Assembly: GCA_013115145.1 (NCBI GenBank)
Contig: JAAPAO010000206.1
Coordinates: 1 to 52,672, forward strand
Length of the DNA stretch: 52,672 nucleotides
From: Perkinsus chesapeaki
Taxonomy: Eukaryota; Perkinsozoa; Perkinsida; Perkinsidae
Direction of reading: 5' to 3'
Shown: positions 31,929 through 42,900 of the stretch, in pieces
Layout of the letters: each line of letters opens with the position of its first letter
How positions within the stretch are numbered: the first letter of the stretch is position 1
Translations under genes and position numbers: made by a program
Notes under the pieces: model-generated
Told to the model about the DNA's origin: nothing
Databases searched by the model: none
What the model saw: the letters and a program-made list of their open reading frames with translations, nothing else

Positions 31929-32734
31929 TTAATTTTAGTTATTCATCGATAATTGTTATCAATGCCCTTCGCCCAATGACAGGCGTGCTGTTGTTGAACA
32001 GCAGGAACAGCTTGTTGAACGAAGGAACAACAGTTGTTCCTTCGTCCCCTAGGGGAAAGTCGTATAGACTCAGCACATAACAAGCGAGATCCTTTAGTAA
32101 GGGCTGGACTGTTGTACTGGTAAGTAGTTGCAGAGCAGGACAGCTACTGGTCAGCAAAGGAGTGGGTCACATTATTGGGCAATAAATGCTCAGAATAGAC
32201 GATCAATAACTGTTAGCTCACTCTGCCACCCATGCGCACTGAGTGGAGCTAAACGATACTACTTTGTATGAAATGGAACACTGTCTTGAATAAGCAAGAA
32301 TCTATCGATGGGCCACCTATGGTGGTCGATTGCTGCAAGACGTCACGCCGTTGGTCATTGTATCTCCGCCTACTTTGCCTTTAATCGTTTCCTTCTATCG
32401 TAGTAGCTTTGAGTATTATTATAGGCATCACTGTTCTGAATAATTGTCGTCTGTTACAGTCATTAGCGTACATATCATGTCGTCGGTAATGACGTGAATT
32501 CTTAGTTCGCTTACCCGTTTCGGCCCTCGCCGGCTGTACACAGAATTCAACTGATCTCGTATACGCATGTGCACTCACATTTTAGCTAAAAAGGGCATGC
32601 AGGCACATGTGGTAGGCTGGTTATTGAAGGTTTATTACAATGTCTATAATAACAAATGCTATAGAGAAAGGGAAGGGACAGATGCAGGATAGAAGATATC
32701 ATGATAATATGTGAAGAGCAATAACTCTTCAAAG
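31929..32734. other. Spacer containing a hairpin
   Basis: Apart from the inverted repeat at 32020-32044 I see no supported gene or RNA. Confidence 0.4.
32020..32044. repeat. Perfect inverted repeat, 12-bp arms, 1-nt loop
   Basis: CGAAGGAACAAC and its complement GTTGTTCCTTCG flank a single A. Confidence 0.95.
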
Positions 32735-34063
32735 CTCCGAATTTAAACACCAAACTCCTACTGCATGGTCAAGGCTTCACAAGAATGTGTGATCTAAGCC
32801 AATACTGTAACGTAAAGTTCCTAAGTCTAGACTTCAACATGATAAAGGAAATACAAGGTCTAGAGTATCTAGTAAATCTTACATCACTTCATCTGCAAGG
32901 CAACCATCTTACTAAGATATCGGGCCTAGATCGAAATATAAACCTAAGGGTACTCAATCTTAGCGATAGTCATATAACTGAGATTGGGGACGGCTTAAAG
33001 CACCTTACTAAACTCACCAACCTAAATCTGGCCAATAACTACCTGGTAGATTTCCACGAGGTGGTGGAGGACATTAGTGTGTGTCCACTAACAAGCCTTG
33101 ATATCAGTAACAATAGACTGGAGGACTTTGGAACGTCTCTCGACGATTTTTACGATCGACTGGGGAGCTTACGCTGTCTTTATTTGCATCGGAACCCAGG
33201 AGCGCGAAGAGTAAAAGGCTTAAGGAAGAATCTTATCTCGAAGCTTGCTGATCTGAACTGCTCGAACGATAGGTAGTGGAATCCGCACCGAGCCCAGAGG
33301 CCCATAAGATACATAATTAGACCTGTTACGATATATGAACGCCGTGGAGATGAGATTGACCGCAGAGAGTTGATGAAGGCCAATGAGATGAGAGATGATG
33401 AGTGGGAAAAGAGACAAAGGAAAATTACACAGTAATTATATTAAGCACTCCTACCACCGCCAAACATACCTTAGACGACGTAACATGGCATTGGAGAGAA
33501 TTGCTAGAGAGAACCTTGCCAGGGGGCTGAACCAGACAGTACAGAGAGACAGTACAGTATACCGCATACAAGACTGGAGAGAAACGAAGATCAAAGTGAA
33601 CACGTAAATGGTGACGCGAGAAGTAGATTGGTATAGGTGTCGCTGTGGGAGAACAGATAAGACAAAGAACCATTCATACACCATCAACAGGCCAAACAGT
33701 GACAGAGCCTCTGTCACAGAGGTAGAACATACTCCTATTAGGCTTATTGACGAATAATCGACATAGCTGACAATATATAGTAATCCTATGCCTATAATAG
33801 TATTATAATAATACCTTTTAAAGATACCATGGAACGATGAACAACTATGGCAGTCGGTCGAGGTTGACAGAGAAGCTCTAATTGCCGATGCTAATCTCAT
33901 AAGAAACACGAGACACCACACCTCAGTGAGAAATAATATAGAATTGCTTGTTCGAAACTCCTCCTGTAATAAGAGTGGAATGTACGATCCTCCTCCATCA
34001 CCAACATCTTTTCCCGTCATAAGATTCTCGTCCAATCGCTCGCACCCACGGATATTTGAATAA
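32735..34063 (+). CDS. Dynein axonemal assembly factor 1-like LRR protein (ODA7/LRRC50)
   Basis: The exon 32735-33272 begins after an acceptor and reads TKLLLHGQGFTRMCDLSQYC. It then carries consecutive leucine-rich repeats of about 22 residues (LVNLTSLHLQGNHLTKISGL; LTKLTNLNLANNYLVDF; CPLTSLDISNNRLEDFG; LGSLRCLYLHRNPGARRVKG). The 48-nt intron 33273-33320 joins in phase to give LNCSNDRPVTIYERRGDEID, matching the YLDDRPVF cap typical of DNAAF1. A charged tail follows in several exons (about 33477-33606; last exon from about 33827, ending NRSHPRIFE at TAA 34061-34063). DNAAF1 is needed to preassemble outer and inner dynein arms, which fits an organism with flagellated zoospores. The first exon with the start codon was not found; inner 3' junctions are approximate. 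Confidence 0.82.
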
Positions 34064-34237
34064 TAGTCGGATAATTGAGATGCGCGAATTGGTCGGATAT
34101 AAGAGTGCGCGCATCCGGATATTTGGGTGCGGTTTTTCGGATCCTCTTCGTGATAGAATCGGATAATTGATGCGGGTCGAGCAAGTCGATGATTTTACGG
34201 ATACTTGATGCGCGCCAGTCGGATATAAGAGTGCGCG
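34050..34237 (+). repeat. Cluster of CGGATA(T/A)-type motifs
   Basis: CGGAT occurs about eight times in 190 bp, as CGGATATTTG, CGGATAATTG, CGGATATAAG and CGGATACTTG, often followed by GCGCG. The 19-mer TCGGATATAAGAGTGCGCG occurs twice (34093-34111 and 34219-34237). The cluster overlaps the last codons of the LRR gene and continues into the spacer. It may be regulatory or a degenerate satellite. Confidence 0.8.
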
Positions 34238-34651
34238 AGTCGAAAACATGACCGGGAAATGCTGTAGTACCCTTTTAGAGTATGATTATGATATTGTTTT
34301 AACTACACAGTCAAATTCACTGCTATCGAGTTTGAGTTACCCATATCGAATACCAAGCTGGAGTTTGAAGAATAGAGCCTTGACTCACCCCTGTGTATAG
34401 CGACTTTCTTCCCAGGGCACTTTGTATTTTGGCGCCACCGTGCGGCGTTATAAACATGAGCGAGTACGTTCTATTTACCGCAGCGGGATCATTCCGCTTT
34501 AGAAATGACTGCTCATTGACGGATCGAGACTCAACTTAGAAAGGTGAACTGATGTGTAAATAATCACCGAAGATGTAGTGATTCCTTTAACGACTTAAAC
34601 GAACCAGATGAGAAAAGTCGCTTGACGGATGAGAAAGGAAGCTTACTACAA
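34238..34651. other. Spacer
   Basis: No gene or clear repeat recognised between the motif cluster and the convergent protease gene. Confidence 0.4.
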
Positions 34652-35779
34652 TTATAAGGGACTACCGATTAATGGCCGATCAGAGTAGCGAGCGAGTTTC
34701 ACCAATTTACGTTGCATATCAAACGATGACAAATAGGTGGTGAAAAACGGACGACCCAGAATAATCACCGCGCTAGAGCTTTGATGAGAGATCATTTTGA
34801 GCACGTACCATCCATCATCATGCTTCTGAGCATACTTCTTTGGTGGGATACGTATGACGAGTGGGCTTAGGGGATAAGAACCAACGTTGAACGTCAAGGT
34901 AGGCAAGAAGTTGTATGCTGCCTTCTCGATCAGCCAAAAGAGTCCACTTCTTTCGATTTTCGGATACCTACCGGAGTCATTGTTTACTGACTGACGTATC
35001 TCTTCCAGAAGGTAACCTAACTGCACTTGTGGGAAGCTGAGCGTGTATGTCCCGGTGTCGTATACAGCAACAGCACCAGACAACTGTTTCGTGGAAGCTT
35101 GACCTCTAGAGCTCACCAACCCAAGACTGTGCAGATTTGTAGCCAATACACTGGGGTATTCACCGTTCATTGGAACTGTCATAGTAGTTGCAGCTTTAAT
35201 AGGACATTTATCTTTCCACTGTCCCAACAGAAGGTGGCCACTGAAGGTTGCCACGCCACTAGCCGAGATGCTCACTGAAACAGAGTACTCCTGCACGATC
35301 TTATTATTAAATAGATCTAATGGTACTGTGTGAGGGTTATCAGTGTCAGCGAAGGCCAGACCGAGAAAGTTCACAGGCTTCCGAGTAGATACTGATCTAG
35401 TGAAACCGATGATGAGGCGGAATCGGGTTTTCAGTTTATGGCCACTCACATCAATCTCCCCCTCGTGCTGCACGGTAGTGATAGTCGAACCGTCCACGAA
35501 GCGGGTTGTATGATTCTTCATCTTGAAGGGGTCGCACGCACTTGTGCAAACATAGCATAGTCTGGGCGGGCATGAGCCTTTCCCATAGACCTTTTCGTAC
35601 CAATCTTTGTAAATAACTGAAGTTCCGCTCACGCCCGTGTCCATGAACAGGTCCAATGGTTGACCATCGAAGCTGATTCCGGTAACAATGCTATCGCCGA
35701 AGGGCAGGGAGATTTGGCCGATGACGAAGTGTAGACCAACCGAACCTACGAGATAAGATTCGATAGCCGTGAATTGCAT
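34652..35779 (-). CDS. Pepsin-family (A1) aspartic protease
   Basis: A single uninterrupted frame of 375 codons has an ATG at 35779. Two catalytic motifs lie at the expected spacing: LDLFMDTGVSGTS (Asp 47) and AVYDTGTYTLSFP (Asp 241). Supporting motifs are FVDGSTITTVQHEGEI (flap hairpin region), NFLGLAFADTDNP, and a C-terminal IILGRPFFTTYLSSFD, all typical of A1 proteases. Compared with the classical DTGS motif both sites differ in the fourth residue (V and T). The flap lacks the usual Tyr. The first 22 residues are hydrophobic in part and could serve as a weak signal; there is almost no propeptide. Pepsin-like proteases are a large family in perkinsids and apicomplexans, acting in secretory compartments or outside the cell. 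The gene has no intron, unlike most neighbours. Confidence 0.92.
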   Translation of the reverse strand: MQFTAIESYLVGSVGLHFVIGQISLPFGDSIVTGISFDGQPLDLFMDTGVSGTSVIYKDWYEKVYGKGSCPPRLCYVCTSACDPFKMKNHTTRFVDGSTITTVQHEGEIDVSGHKLKTRFRLIIGFTRSVSTRKPVNFLGLAFADTDNPHTVPLDLFNNKIVQEYSVSVSISASGVATFSGHLLLGQWKDKCPIKAATTMTVPMNGEYPSVLATNLHSLGLVSSRGQASTKQLSGAVAVYDTGTYTLSFPQVQLGYLLEEIRQSVNNDSGRYPKIERSGLFWLIEKAAYNFLPTLTFNVGSYPLSPLVIRIPPKKYAQKHDDGWYVLKMISHQSSSAVIILGRPFFTTYLSSFDMQRKLVKLARYSDRPLIGSPL

Positions 35780-35850
35780 TGAGAGATTGGGAACTTTGAC
35801 AGTGTCCGAGGAGATGATTTACCTCAGGCGAACAATAAAGTAGAGTCACA

Positions 35851-36144
35851 ATGAACTACCACTTTGAAACGCACGCGAGAACATCTTCGGGCGCCACGCG
35901 AGAGTCGTGTCGCGGATCATTATATAGGCTAAAGCAGTACTGCCGGGCCGGCAGTGCTGGAGATGAAGCCGAGCTTTACGGGCTTATTTCCTCAAACTGC
36001 CCCACCGAGCTTCCTACCACAGTGCGAGTGGTACTACTGCTGTACGATCTATTCCATAGGTTCTATGGAGAGAAACTGCGAACCGGAGGAGCGGCTCCAC
36101 AGAAAAGCGCCATCGGTCCCACAGGAAAGATAATGAAAATATGA
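35851..36144 (+). CDS. Small ORF of unknown function, divergent from the protease
   Basis: An ATG at 35851 opens 97 codons beginning MNYHFETHARTSSGATRESC. The protein is basic with a hydrophobic central stretch (TVRVVLLLYDLFHRFYG). It starts 72 nt from the protease start on the other strand, so the two would share an upstream region. No family recognised; may not be a gene. Confidence 0.25.
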   Translation: MNYHFETHARTSSGATRESCRGSLYRLKQYCRAGSAGDEAELYGLISSNCPTELPTTVRVVLLLYDLFHRFYGEKLRTGGAAPQKSAIGPTGKIMKI

Positions 36145-37547
36145 TGATACAATTTGCCACTGGGCCAACAGCGCGAAATTGGACAAAACGCGTTTGGCTC
36201 GGCCAACACAGCCAGCGACTGGCACAACTGTTCCATGGCGGCGCGAGAACTATTTCATAGACAAAGCATTTCTGTAGCGACACGCGAGTCATCGTTCAGT
36301 ACGTAATATTATTGCGTGTAGTAGTGGTACTTCTAGTGTAGTACGGTACTACACCTATAACTATTTGCAGTACACATTCTTCTATCACCCTTGTACTTTA
36401 TGAACCATTTTCGCCCCCCGGAGATTCTCGGTTCTCGTTGAGTTCAACTCGCCCCATCGTCGATGTGACATACGTTTGTAGCGTGAATGAGGATTCCTAA
36501 TAAAAACGATATCGGTATTCGGGTCTTTGAGAACGCCCTCTGAGTACACTGCTAGAATGGCTACTACAAATATCCTGTAGTACGAAGTTCGGTGAGCACT
36601 GTCGTCGGTTCACCTGCTGTTTGCTAAGAGAACCCCCCCCCCCCCCCCAGGAAAGTGTCCATAACAGAAGTTTCTCTGATTGGTAGATCAACAAGACTTG
36701 TGCGGCCCAGTGCCGCTCAAGAGGGGCGTAACTGCAATTAGGAGAGAGCCGAAATACCACGGGTCGTAGATTTCTTCACTGCTGAACATCTGTGTCGCAG
36801 TATTCTCGCGGACTTTATGAGTCCACGAAGAAGTCAGAGGCCCTGTGAAACCGGGATGACTCTGACTTATCCGAGGTTGCTCCTCATTCGGCCTTCCAAC
36901 ATCGAGCCGTGTAGAAGCACCGTTGCATTCGTAACTCTGGCAAGGAGTCTGCCGAGTAGCAGTCATGAATAATACGACGACCATAGAAGTTATATTTGGG
37001 GTTCGCTCTCCAACGAACCGTTCATGATAGGATATGACCCACATCAAGCTGATTCATTCCCTGCAAGGGATACACTCCAATCCACTTTTTGAAAGCTATG
37101 CATTCTGACGGACCCTTCCCACGCCGATCGCCGACGTGTACAGCATACGTGACGCCACCGACGTCCGGGCTTATGGCTACACCCCAAACCCTTCGGAGCA
37201 GGTAACAGGGAAACAGTTGCCTGCAGCGAAACTGTAGCAAGGCTAGATTTTGCGCATGGCTCAGCATTATATAGGACCTTGGAACCTGCCAATTCGGATA
37301 CCGACAGTTTGGGCGTTGTTGTGCGAGGAGACTCCTCTCGCACAACAACAATTCTCCGACGGGCGCCACGCGCCATATTTCTGTCCGTTCATTGAAATGC
37401 GCACAACCGCAGATAAACGGGAAGCTGAGTTTGAATGATCCACTATCAATTTGTCACTATCTACTAAGTTGACTCGCTTTATACGCCCTTGTGAACATAT
37501 GAGAATTGCATGTTTAGTTTTTCCGAATCACATAACAGTCTACTGCC
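36145..37547. other. Spacer with overlapping unconvincing ORFs and a C16 run
   Basis: A homopolymer of 16 C lies at 36633-36648. Minus-strand frames at 36688-37047 (includes MVVVLFMTATRQTPCQSYEC, possibly a signal peptide followed by a Cys-containing region) and 37022-37376 could be exons of a small secreted protein. They overlap in different frames and no family motif decides. An inverted repeat lies at 37315-37349. Confidence 0.35.
37315..37349. repeat. Inverted repeat, 13-bp perfect arms
   Basis: GTTGTTGTGCGAG (37315-37327) pairs exactly with 37337-37349. Pairing extends a few bases further with a 2-nt bulge. Confidence 0.9.
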
Positions 37548-38315
37548 ATGTGGAACCACATGCTACTCTCCGTCTTCCTTGAGCTGTTTGTGGTATCTTA
37601 CAGTGAAACTGGAATTCCTGGTGGCGAATATTGCGCGAAAGTGTATGGCCCTTATGTATCTAAGGTGTTGTCCTCTCCTTCTGGTACGGTATCGCTCTAT
37701 TTCGCTAGTCAGACTACAACTATCAGCATTAGTGATGTCGCGTATCGTCTGGACGAATCCACGGGGCTGATAAAGATGGATATCGAGGCGCTGAGGTACG
37801 GTGCTCGAAGATTCCCGTTCATTGCCCATCTCTGGAATATGAGGTATGACTCTATCAAGAATGAAGTTCAGGTCTTCAGCTCTGCCGCCGCGGAGAGTAT
37901 AGCTTTTGAAGCCCGGTGCAAGTTTGGTACACACCCTCTGAGAGCTCCAAGACCTGAAGGTTTAATCCATAAGCCTCTCCCTCACAAGCAGTTCTGCATT
38001 TCTCCCCGTCACGGGATGTATGGCCGCTTCACGTTTATGGGCTACGCAGGCTTCAACGCCGAGTTTAGGTTAAATAGTACGACCATATCGCTATACCATG
38101 TGAAGTATAGAACAAAAGGTCCCAACATAAGAGGCATCCGGAAGATCCGCTACGAGATTCCTGAACATCTTCCTGAGCTCTCTGAATTCCCTCATCTCGG
38201 TTATTACTTCAGGCTCAGATATAATATCACAGCTGAGACTATGTTTATTTTCGGTCCTCCATTTGGATCTCGCATGGAGATGACCTCAGAACATTGTCGG
38301 CTACATAGTATATAG
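37548..38315 (+). CDS. Secreted protein of unknown family
   Basis: An intronless 255-codon frame starts with a clear signal peptide (MWNHMLLSVFLELFVVSYS). The mature part begins ETGIPGGEYC and contains a repeated beta-strand pattern (GTVSLYFASQTTTISISDVA; AEFRLNSTTISLYHVKYR). It has five or so cysteines and ends EMTSEHCRLHSI. The STTISLYHV and TTTISISDV segments look like an internal duplication of about 140 residues. I do not recognise a named family; it resembles lineage-specific secreted proteins. Neighbouring the secreted protease may be coincidence. Confidence 0.7.
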   Translation: MWNHMLLSVFLELFVVSYSETGIPGGEYCAKVYGPYVSKVLSSPSGTVSLYFASQTTTISISDVAYRLDESTGLIKMDIEALRYGARRFPFIAHLWNMRYDSIKNEVQVFSSAAAESIAFEARCKFGTHPLRAPRPEGLIHKPLPHKQFCISPRHGMYGRFTFMGYAGFNAEFRLNSTTISLYHVKYRTKGPNIRGIRKIRYEIPEHLPELSEFPHLGYYFRLRYNITAETMFIFGPPFGSRMEMTSEHCRLHSI

Positions 38316-39953
38316 AGAGATGTCAGTGGTACCGTTACGTTGCCGATATCTGGGCGCCGACAATTGGTTACCCTGCAACATGAGGGATAACTTCTACCTC
38401 TCTTTTATGACTTGTGAATCTACAAGTACAGAATGTTCTCATTTGTTGGGCAAACCGTGACATGTTGTGAGCGTGCGATCTTACGTGGAGAGGTTTGAAT
38501 GTTCAAACATTTCGTATTACTCTCACTGACTCACGTACGACGCGCTTACGTCTTGCCTTCGTCAATTAGCTAGAAACACAAAAGGTGTAACTACGAACGG
38601 GCACATTATATCAGCGAGAAGTAAATTATAAAATAGTAAATAGTAAAATATCTTTCCAAAGATATTAGTAGCAGTAAAAAAACAAATTTTTTTTACTTAA
38701 ACCGCTCAGCAATACCCACACCCAATAACTCTTAAAAGAGTAAATGGATCATCGAAGTCGAATACATTATTGTATTGACTAAACCTCCATTAGGGTGGAA
38801 AGGTATACAACTCCTCATCACGGCTTAGGGTTTTGTCAAGAGTACTCTTGTGAACGAAAGGAAATCACTACATAAGTGATCCTGTTCGAGTACGGTCGAC
38901 ATACATTAATAGCACGGAGACGCGTTATTGGGGTGAGAGTTGAGGGAAGTGTGGTATGACGCACGACACAAAGATCTGTCCCATTAACATAAAGAGCATA
39001 AAGAGCGACACGCCCGAGACCGACTACAACGGCATGGGAACTGCTATCGACATTATGTGAAGACTCGCAGCTTCATGTGGTGGAACAGACAGAGTTCACG
39101 TACAATATGGCGCATTGTGCTACATGAGGAGTGATATTCATGAACATACACGATCTGTGAGCTCAAATCAATGATTTGAAATCATTGACTTCATAGATTG
39201 GCGACAAAGATTTGACGGATTGGGACAAAGTAGACTAGCGAAGACGTAGCTGCGAAGTCATAGATAGAATTGCGCTGCTTCAGCTGAATAGCCCAGTTCG
39301 GTTGGTGTAGCACTTGACAGTCGAGCTAGCAGGTCATTGTTACCTCGAATCGCAGGCTTGGATTCGAAGACTCGTGTTTATTAACTAAACAAGTCAGTAT
39401 TAGATACGTCAACAGACGTAGAAATAAAATCTAAAATAATCCTTGGATGCCTAGAGGATATAGCTACTAATTATTTCAGTGAAAGATAATACGTTTGGAT
39501 GCAGGAAGAGAACAGTAGTTCACAGAATGAGGCGATTGTGACAAGTCGACGACAAGAATAAAGTACGGAATGCTGGGAATGGAAATTAGTCTTCATGACG
39601 CCGCGCGCTGCTGTGCAAGCAACAGTGTATCTAAAGTAAAGATCATTCCAGTTTATGTTATGAGAAATCATACGCAGCTTGAGCTCCATGTCATCTAGAA
39701 TAGGCAATAGATCATCTTTCACCTGAAGAAGGCGGCTTCCCGAACGCGGATGACAAATCTTACGAGCTTTAACAACAGTTCTTGCCGTTTTGCTAGTCGC
39801 ACTGAACTCTCGTACGGTGAAGCCGAATCGTCACTGTCATCAGCCTGAGCAACAACACCTTCTCAGTGACGCAGCCGAGCCTACTTACCAGCTCACTCTT
39901 CCCTAGTTTACCTTCTTGGTGGTAAGATGATCCTGGAAATTAACACCTTGCTT
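38316..39953. other. Spacer, with possible minus-strand exons near 39600-39860
   Basis: The 38.3-39.4 kb part is AT-rich and holds a palindrome TCAATGATTTGAAATCATTGA at 39168-39188. On the minus strand, 39720-39850 reads DDSDDSASPYESSVRLAKRQ and LVRFVIRVREAAFF, and 39600-39720 reads DDLLPILDDMELKLRMISHN. These look coding and could be the end of the channel gene or a separate gene; junctions are not clear. Confidence 0.4.
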
Positions 39954-42900
39954 CTACTTGGAAGTTCCAACCTCACCTCGGGAAAATTCTCGTCGGTGCG
40001 AAACTGGACCAGAGTTGTCAATATTTTCCTTTCGCATTCCAGAGGCCAAATCACTCATATCGCTCACCCCACGGCTGTCTTGATCTGAGCATATCAAAGA
40101 AGATCCTCCAGCGCTGTCAAGTGCTCTAGTGCCCACGATGTGCAACAAGAGTCCGACCAGCCTTAAGCGAGGCCCTGAATCGATCTGCCTGAAGCCCGGG
40201 GTGATCGCAGAACTAAGCAGGCGAAACTGAGTCGATTCTCTATAAGCCAATGATACTTACATATTTAAGCTTCTCAGTTGCGTCCCGCTGCATGGCATGG
40301 AGTAAATGAGGGAACGCACAAAAGGTTTCTGACCAAAGACAACATTCCAACACTTCACCGGAAAACTGCGCAGTACGAAATAACGCCGCAGCGTCCAGGG
40401 AGAATAACTCAGCATCGCTGTAAGCTCTGACGGTGAACTGTCGATGCTCCTAAGACAGAAACGGCAAATTAGACATGTCCAAATGTCACATGGCAAATGG
40501 GGAAAACAGCGAGGCGATTGCGTCGAGTGTCCCTTTTCCTATTTAATCAACTGTCGCGTAGATTGCTGTGTTGTTCCGTATTGTCTCTTGAGGATTGTCA
40601 GTTCATTCTACCGATTCGGTTGCCCAAGCCATGAACTACGGAGACTGAAGTGCAAATTGGAGACATTCCAGCTACCGACCATTAGAGCTTCCACAGTGAA
40701 TTGATGGGGCGATGTCACTCACCTGGCAAAATAGCTCGACCTCACCGAAGTAGCATCCTTCCTTGTAAAACCAAAGCGGTGGACGTGGTGAATCTGAAAC
40801 GTAATAGTAAGTAATCAGTTCGCACACTTCCTTTAATATCCTGTACCTCCCTTCGTGCCTTCATCCTTTATGCTATCCAAAGGGGCTGCTTCCACACCAA
40901 CTTGACCCTTCACAAGGAATAACACTTGGTCAGCAATATCACCTGATGATAATCCATCCACAGCCAGAGCATGCGACCAACCGTACCGATGTTCCAGAAG
41001 ACGCCCTTTTTCTCATCTGTCGGACTTTTAACGACACGCTGCAGTAGCGGGGCGAGATAACATATCTATCAGCCACATAGAGCTTTCGAACGCCATTGCA
41101 GGATGATGCTCACCAAAGCGTTCCTGTTTCGGGAATCAGAGAATATGTCAAGAGAGAGATGGCGACCGCCGTGCATCGAATAAGCTAATTTCGTCCTGAC
41201 CTGAATGAAAGTTCGACGTGGGTGGGCCGGCCAAGACTTGCCTCCACCGGGAAAGTGGCCATAATAATGGCGACTTGCCGAGGGTTCACCAAAGTCTCCA
41301 TTTCTGAGTGCGCCAGCATGAGGTCATCTGCATTGATAGGATGTGAAATAACTTAAGCTAGAAGTGTACTTAAGTCCTTCACAAGCTTCAAATCGATCTC
41401 GGCATTGGAACAGAACTCGACCAAACGAGAAAGACGCTGATTGCGCATCTTCTTTTTCTTGTCTCGAAGTGCCAGAATATCTATCCAATAAAAACCAGTG
41501 CTCACTGAGAGCCTACGCAACTTACTGCTGACTCTGCTGATAATCTGGGCGTAGACAGCAACGCCGAGACACATGATTGCCATAGCGAAGACCTAGAGAT
41601 GGCGAATGAAGCACCAGAGGGGACAGACATCGCACATATTCGGCCGGCGTGTTGGGAGTGATGTCACCATACCCGACAGTTGTGACTGTTGTAACAACCC
41701 AGTAGACCGAGGCCACATATCTGAAGATGAGGGTTCAAGTTACAAGAAGTAATGATGAAAATACCCCACCGAACTCCAAGCGGCCTGATACATTGATTAA
41801 CTAATTCTTCGGTGTCGAGGTAGGGAAGATCGTAACATGTCTCATCCTGAGAAAGCCATCGGAAATAGTTCAAGTCCGAGCACTACGTAAGCATATAGCT
41901 GGCGACGGGGCCAACTCCTCTTTGAGAACTCCTCCGCTCGAGCGATCAGGTACCTCAAGAGGACGGCTCAGCAGCGAAACGAGGGTGTGGCGGGCTTTAC
42001 CATATGCAAGCAATCACGTGGATGGCTGTTGCTAGAAACACACCAAAGAGGGCAAACTCTGCCCATGCCTCACTTAAGAATCTGTAATAGCAAATGAGGC
42101 AGAACTAATCCTCTATGGTAGCACTTACCGATGAAAGACGCCACTCAAGAGAGCGCGATGTTGAAGTACTTTAAAAAGTCGAAATAGCCTTAGTAGACGC
42201 AAGAGGCGTATTGCATCGAACTCGGTGCTAGCCTGAGTTGATATATTAAAGTCAATATCAGCATTCTCAAGCAGCTTACCGTATCGAATTGTGGAATGGC
42301 TATCGCGATGAGCGGAAGACATGCCAGGAGATCGAAGATGAACCAAGTACAGAGGTAGTGATAAAATATACGGCTAAGTGAGGAGATCACAAAGGCAGTG
42401 CCGAAGTGGATCCTACTTGCCATGCTGCTCCAGCATCCCATCTTCGGACCTTCGATACATGAGACGGAAGTTTAGAAATAAGTCAATAACAAATATTATA
42501 TCCACGAGGACTGTGATGACCTGATGAAGAGGTGTGTCTACCGAGCCATGGTTGTAGGGATCCAGAATAGAGCCAGAGGTTTAGTGTGAGCGAGGTATTT
42601 GTAGTGTATCGGGCTGTATATGAGCTCCTACTTATAGGAAAAGGTTAGATGCAGTCAAACAAATTTACTTCGTTTTGCCTGTCCAACGGTTCTATCATAT
42701 CTCCGCCCAAGGAGTTAAGTTGGGTTTCTGTTGTCTGCCTGCCTTACTTTCCAGAACATCCGTGAGTCACCGGGTGTAAGAAAGCATAATTTAAATGTTT
42801 CAAAAGTCGCAGTGTACATCTGCCACAAGCATGAAGAAATAAATAATAATCTGCCTCCTCACCAGAACCGTGAAAATAAGTGGTATCCATCCGCGAATAT

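Noticed and set aside
33451-34035. A 194-codon minus-strand ORF rich in hydrophobic residues
   Set aside because: It is the shadow of DNAAF1-like exons on the + strand, where splice signals and the LRR-gene continuation fit.
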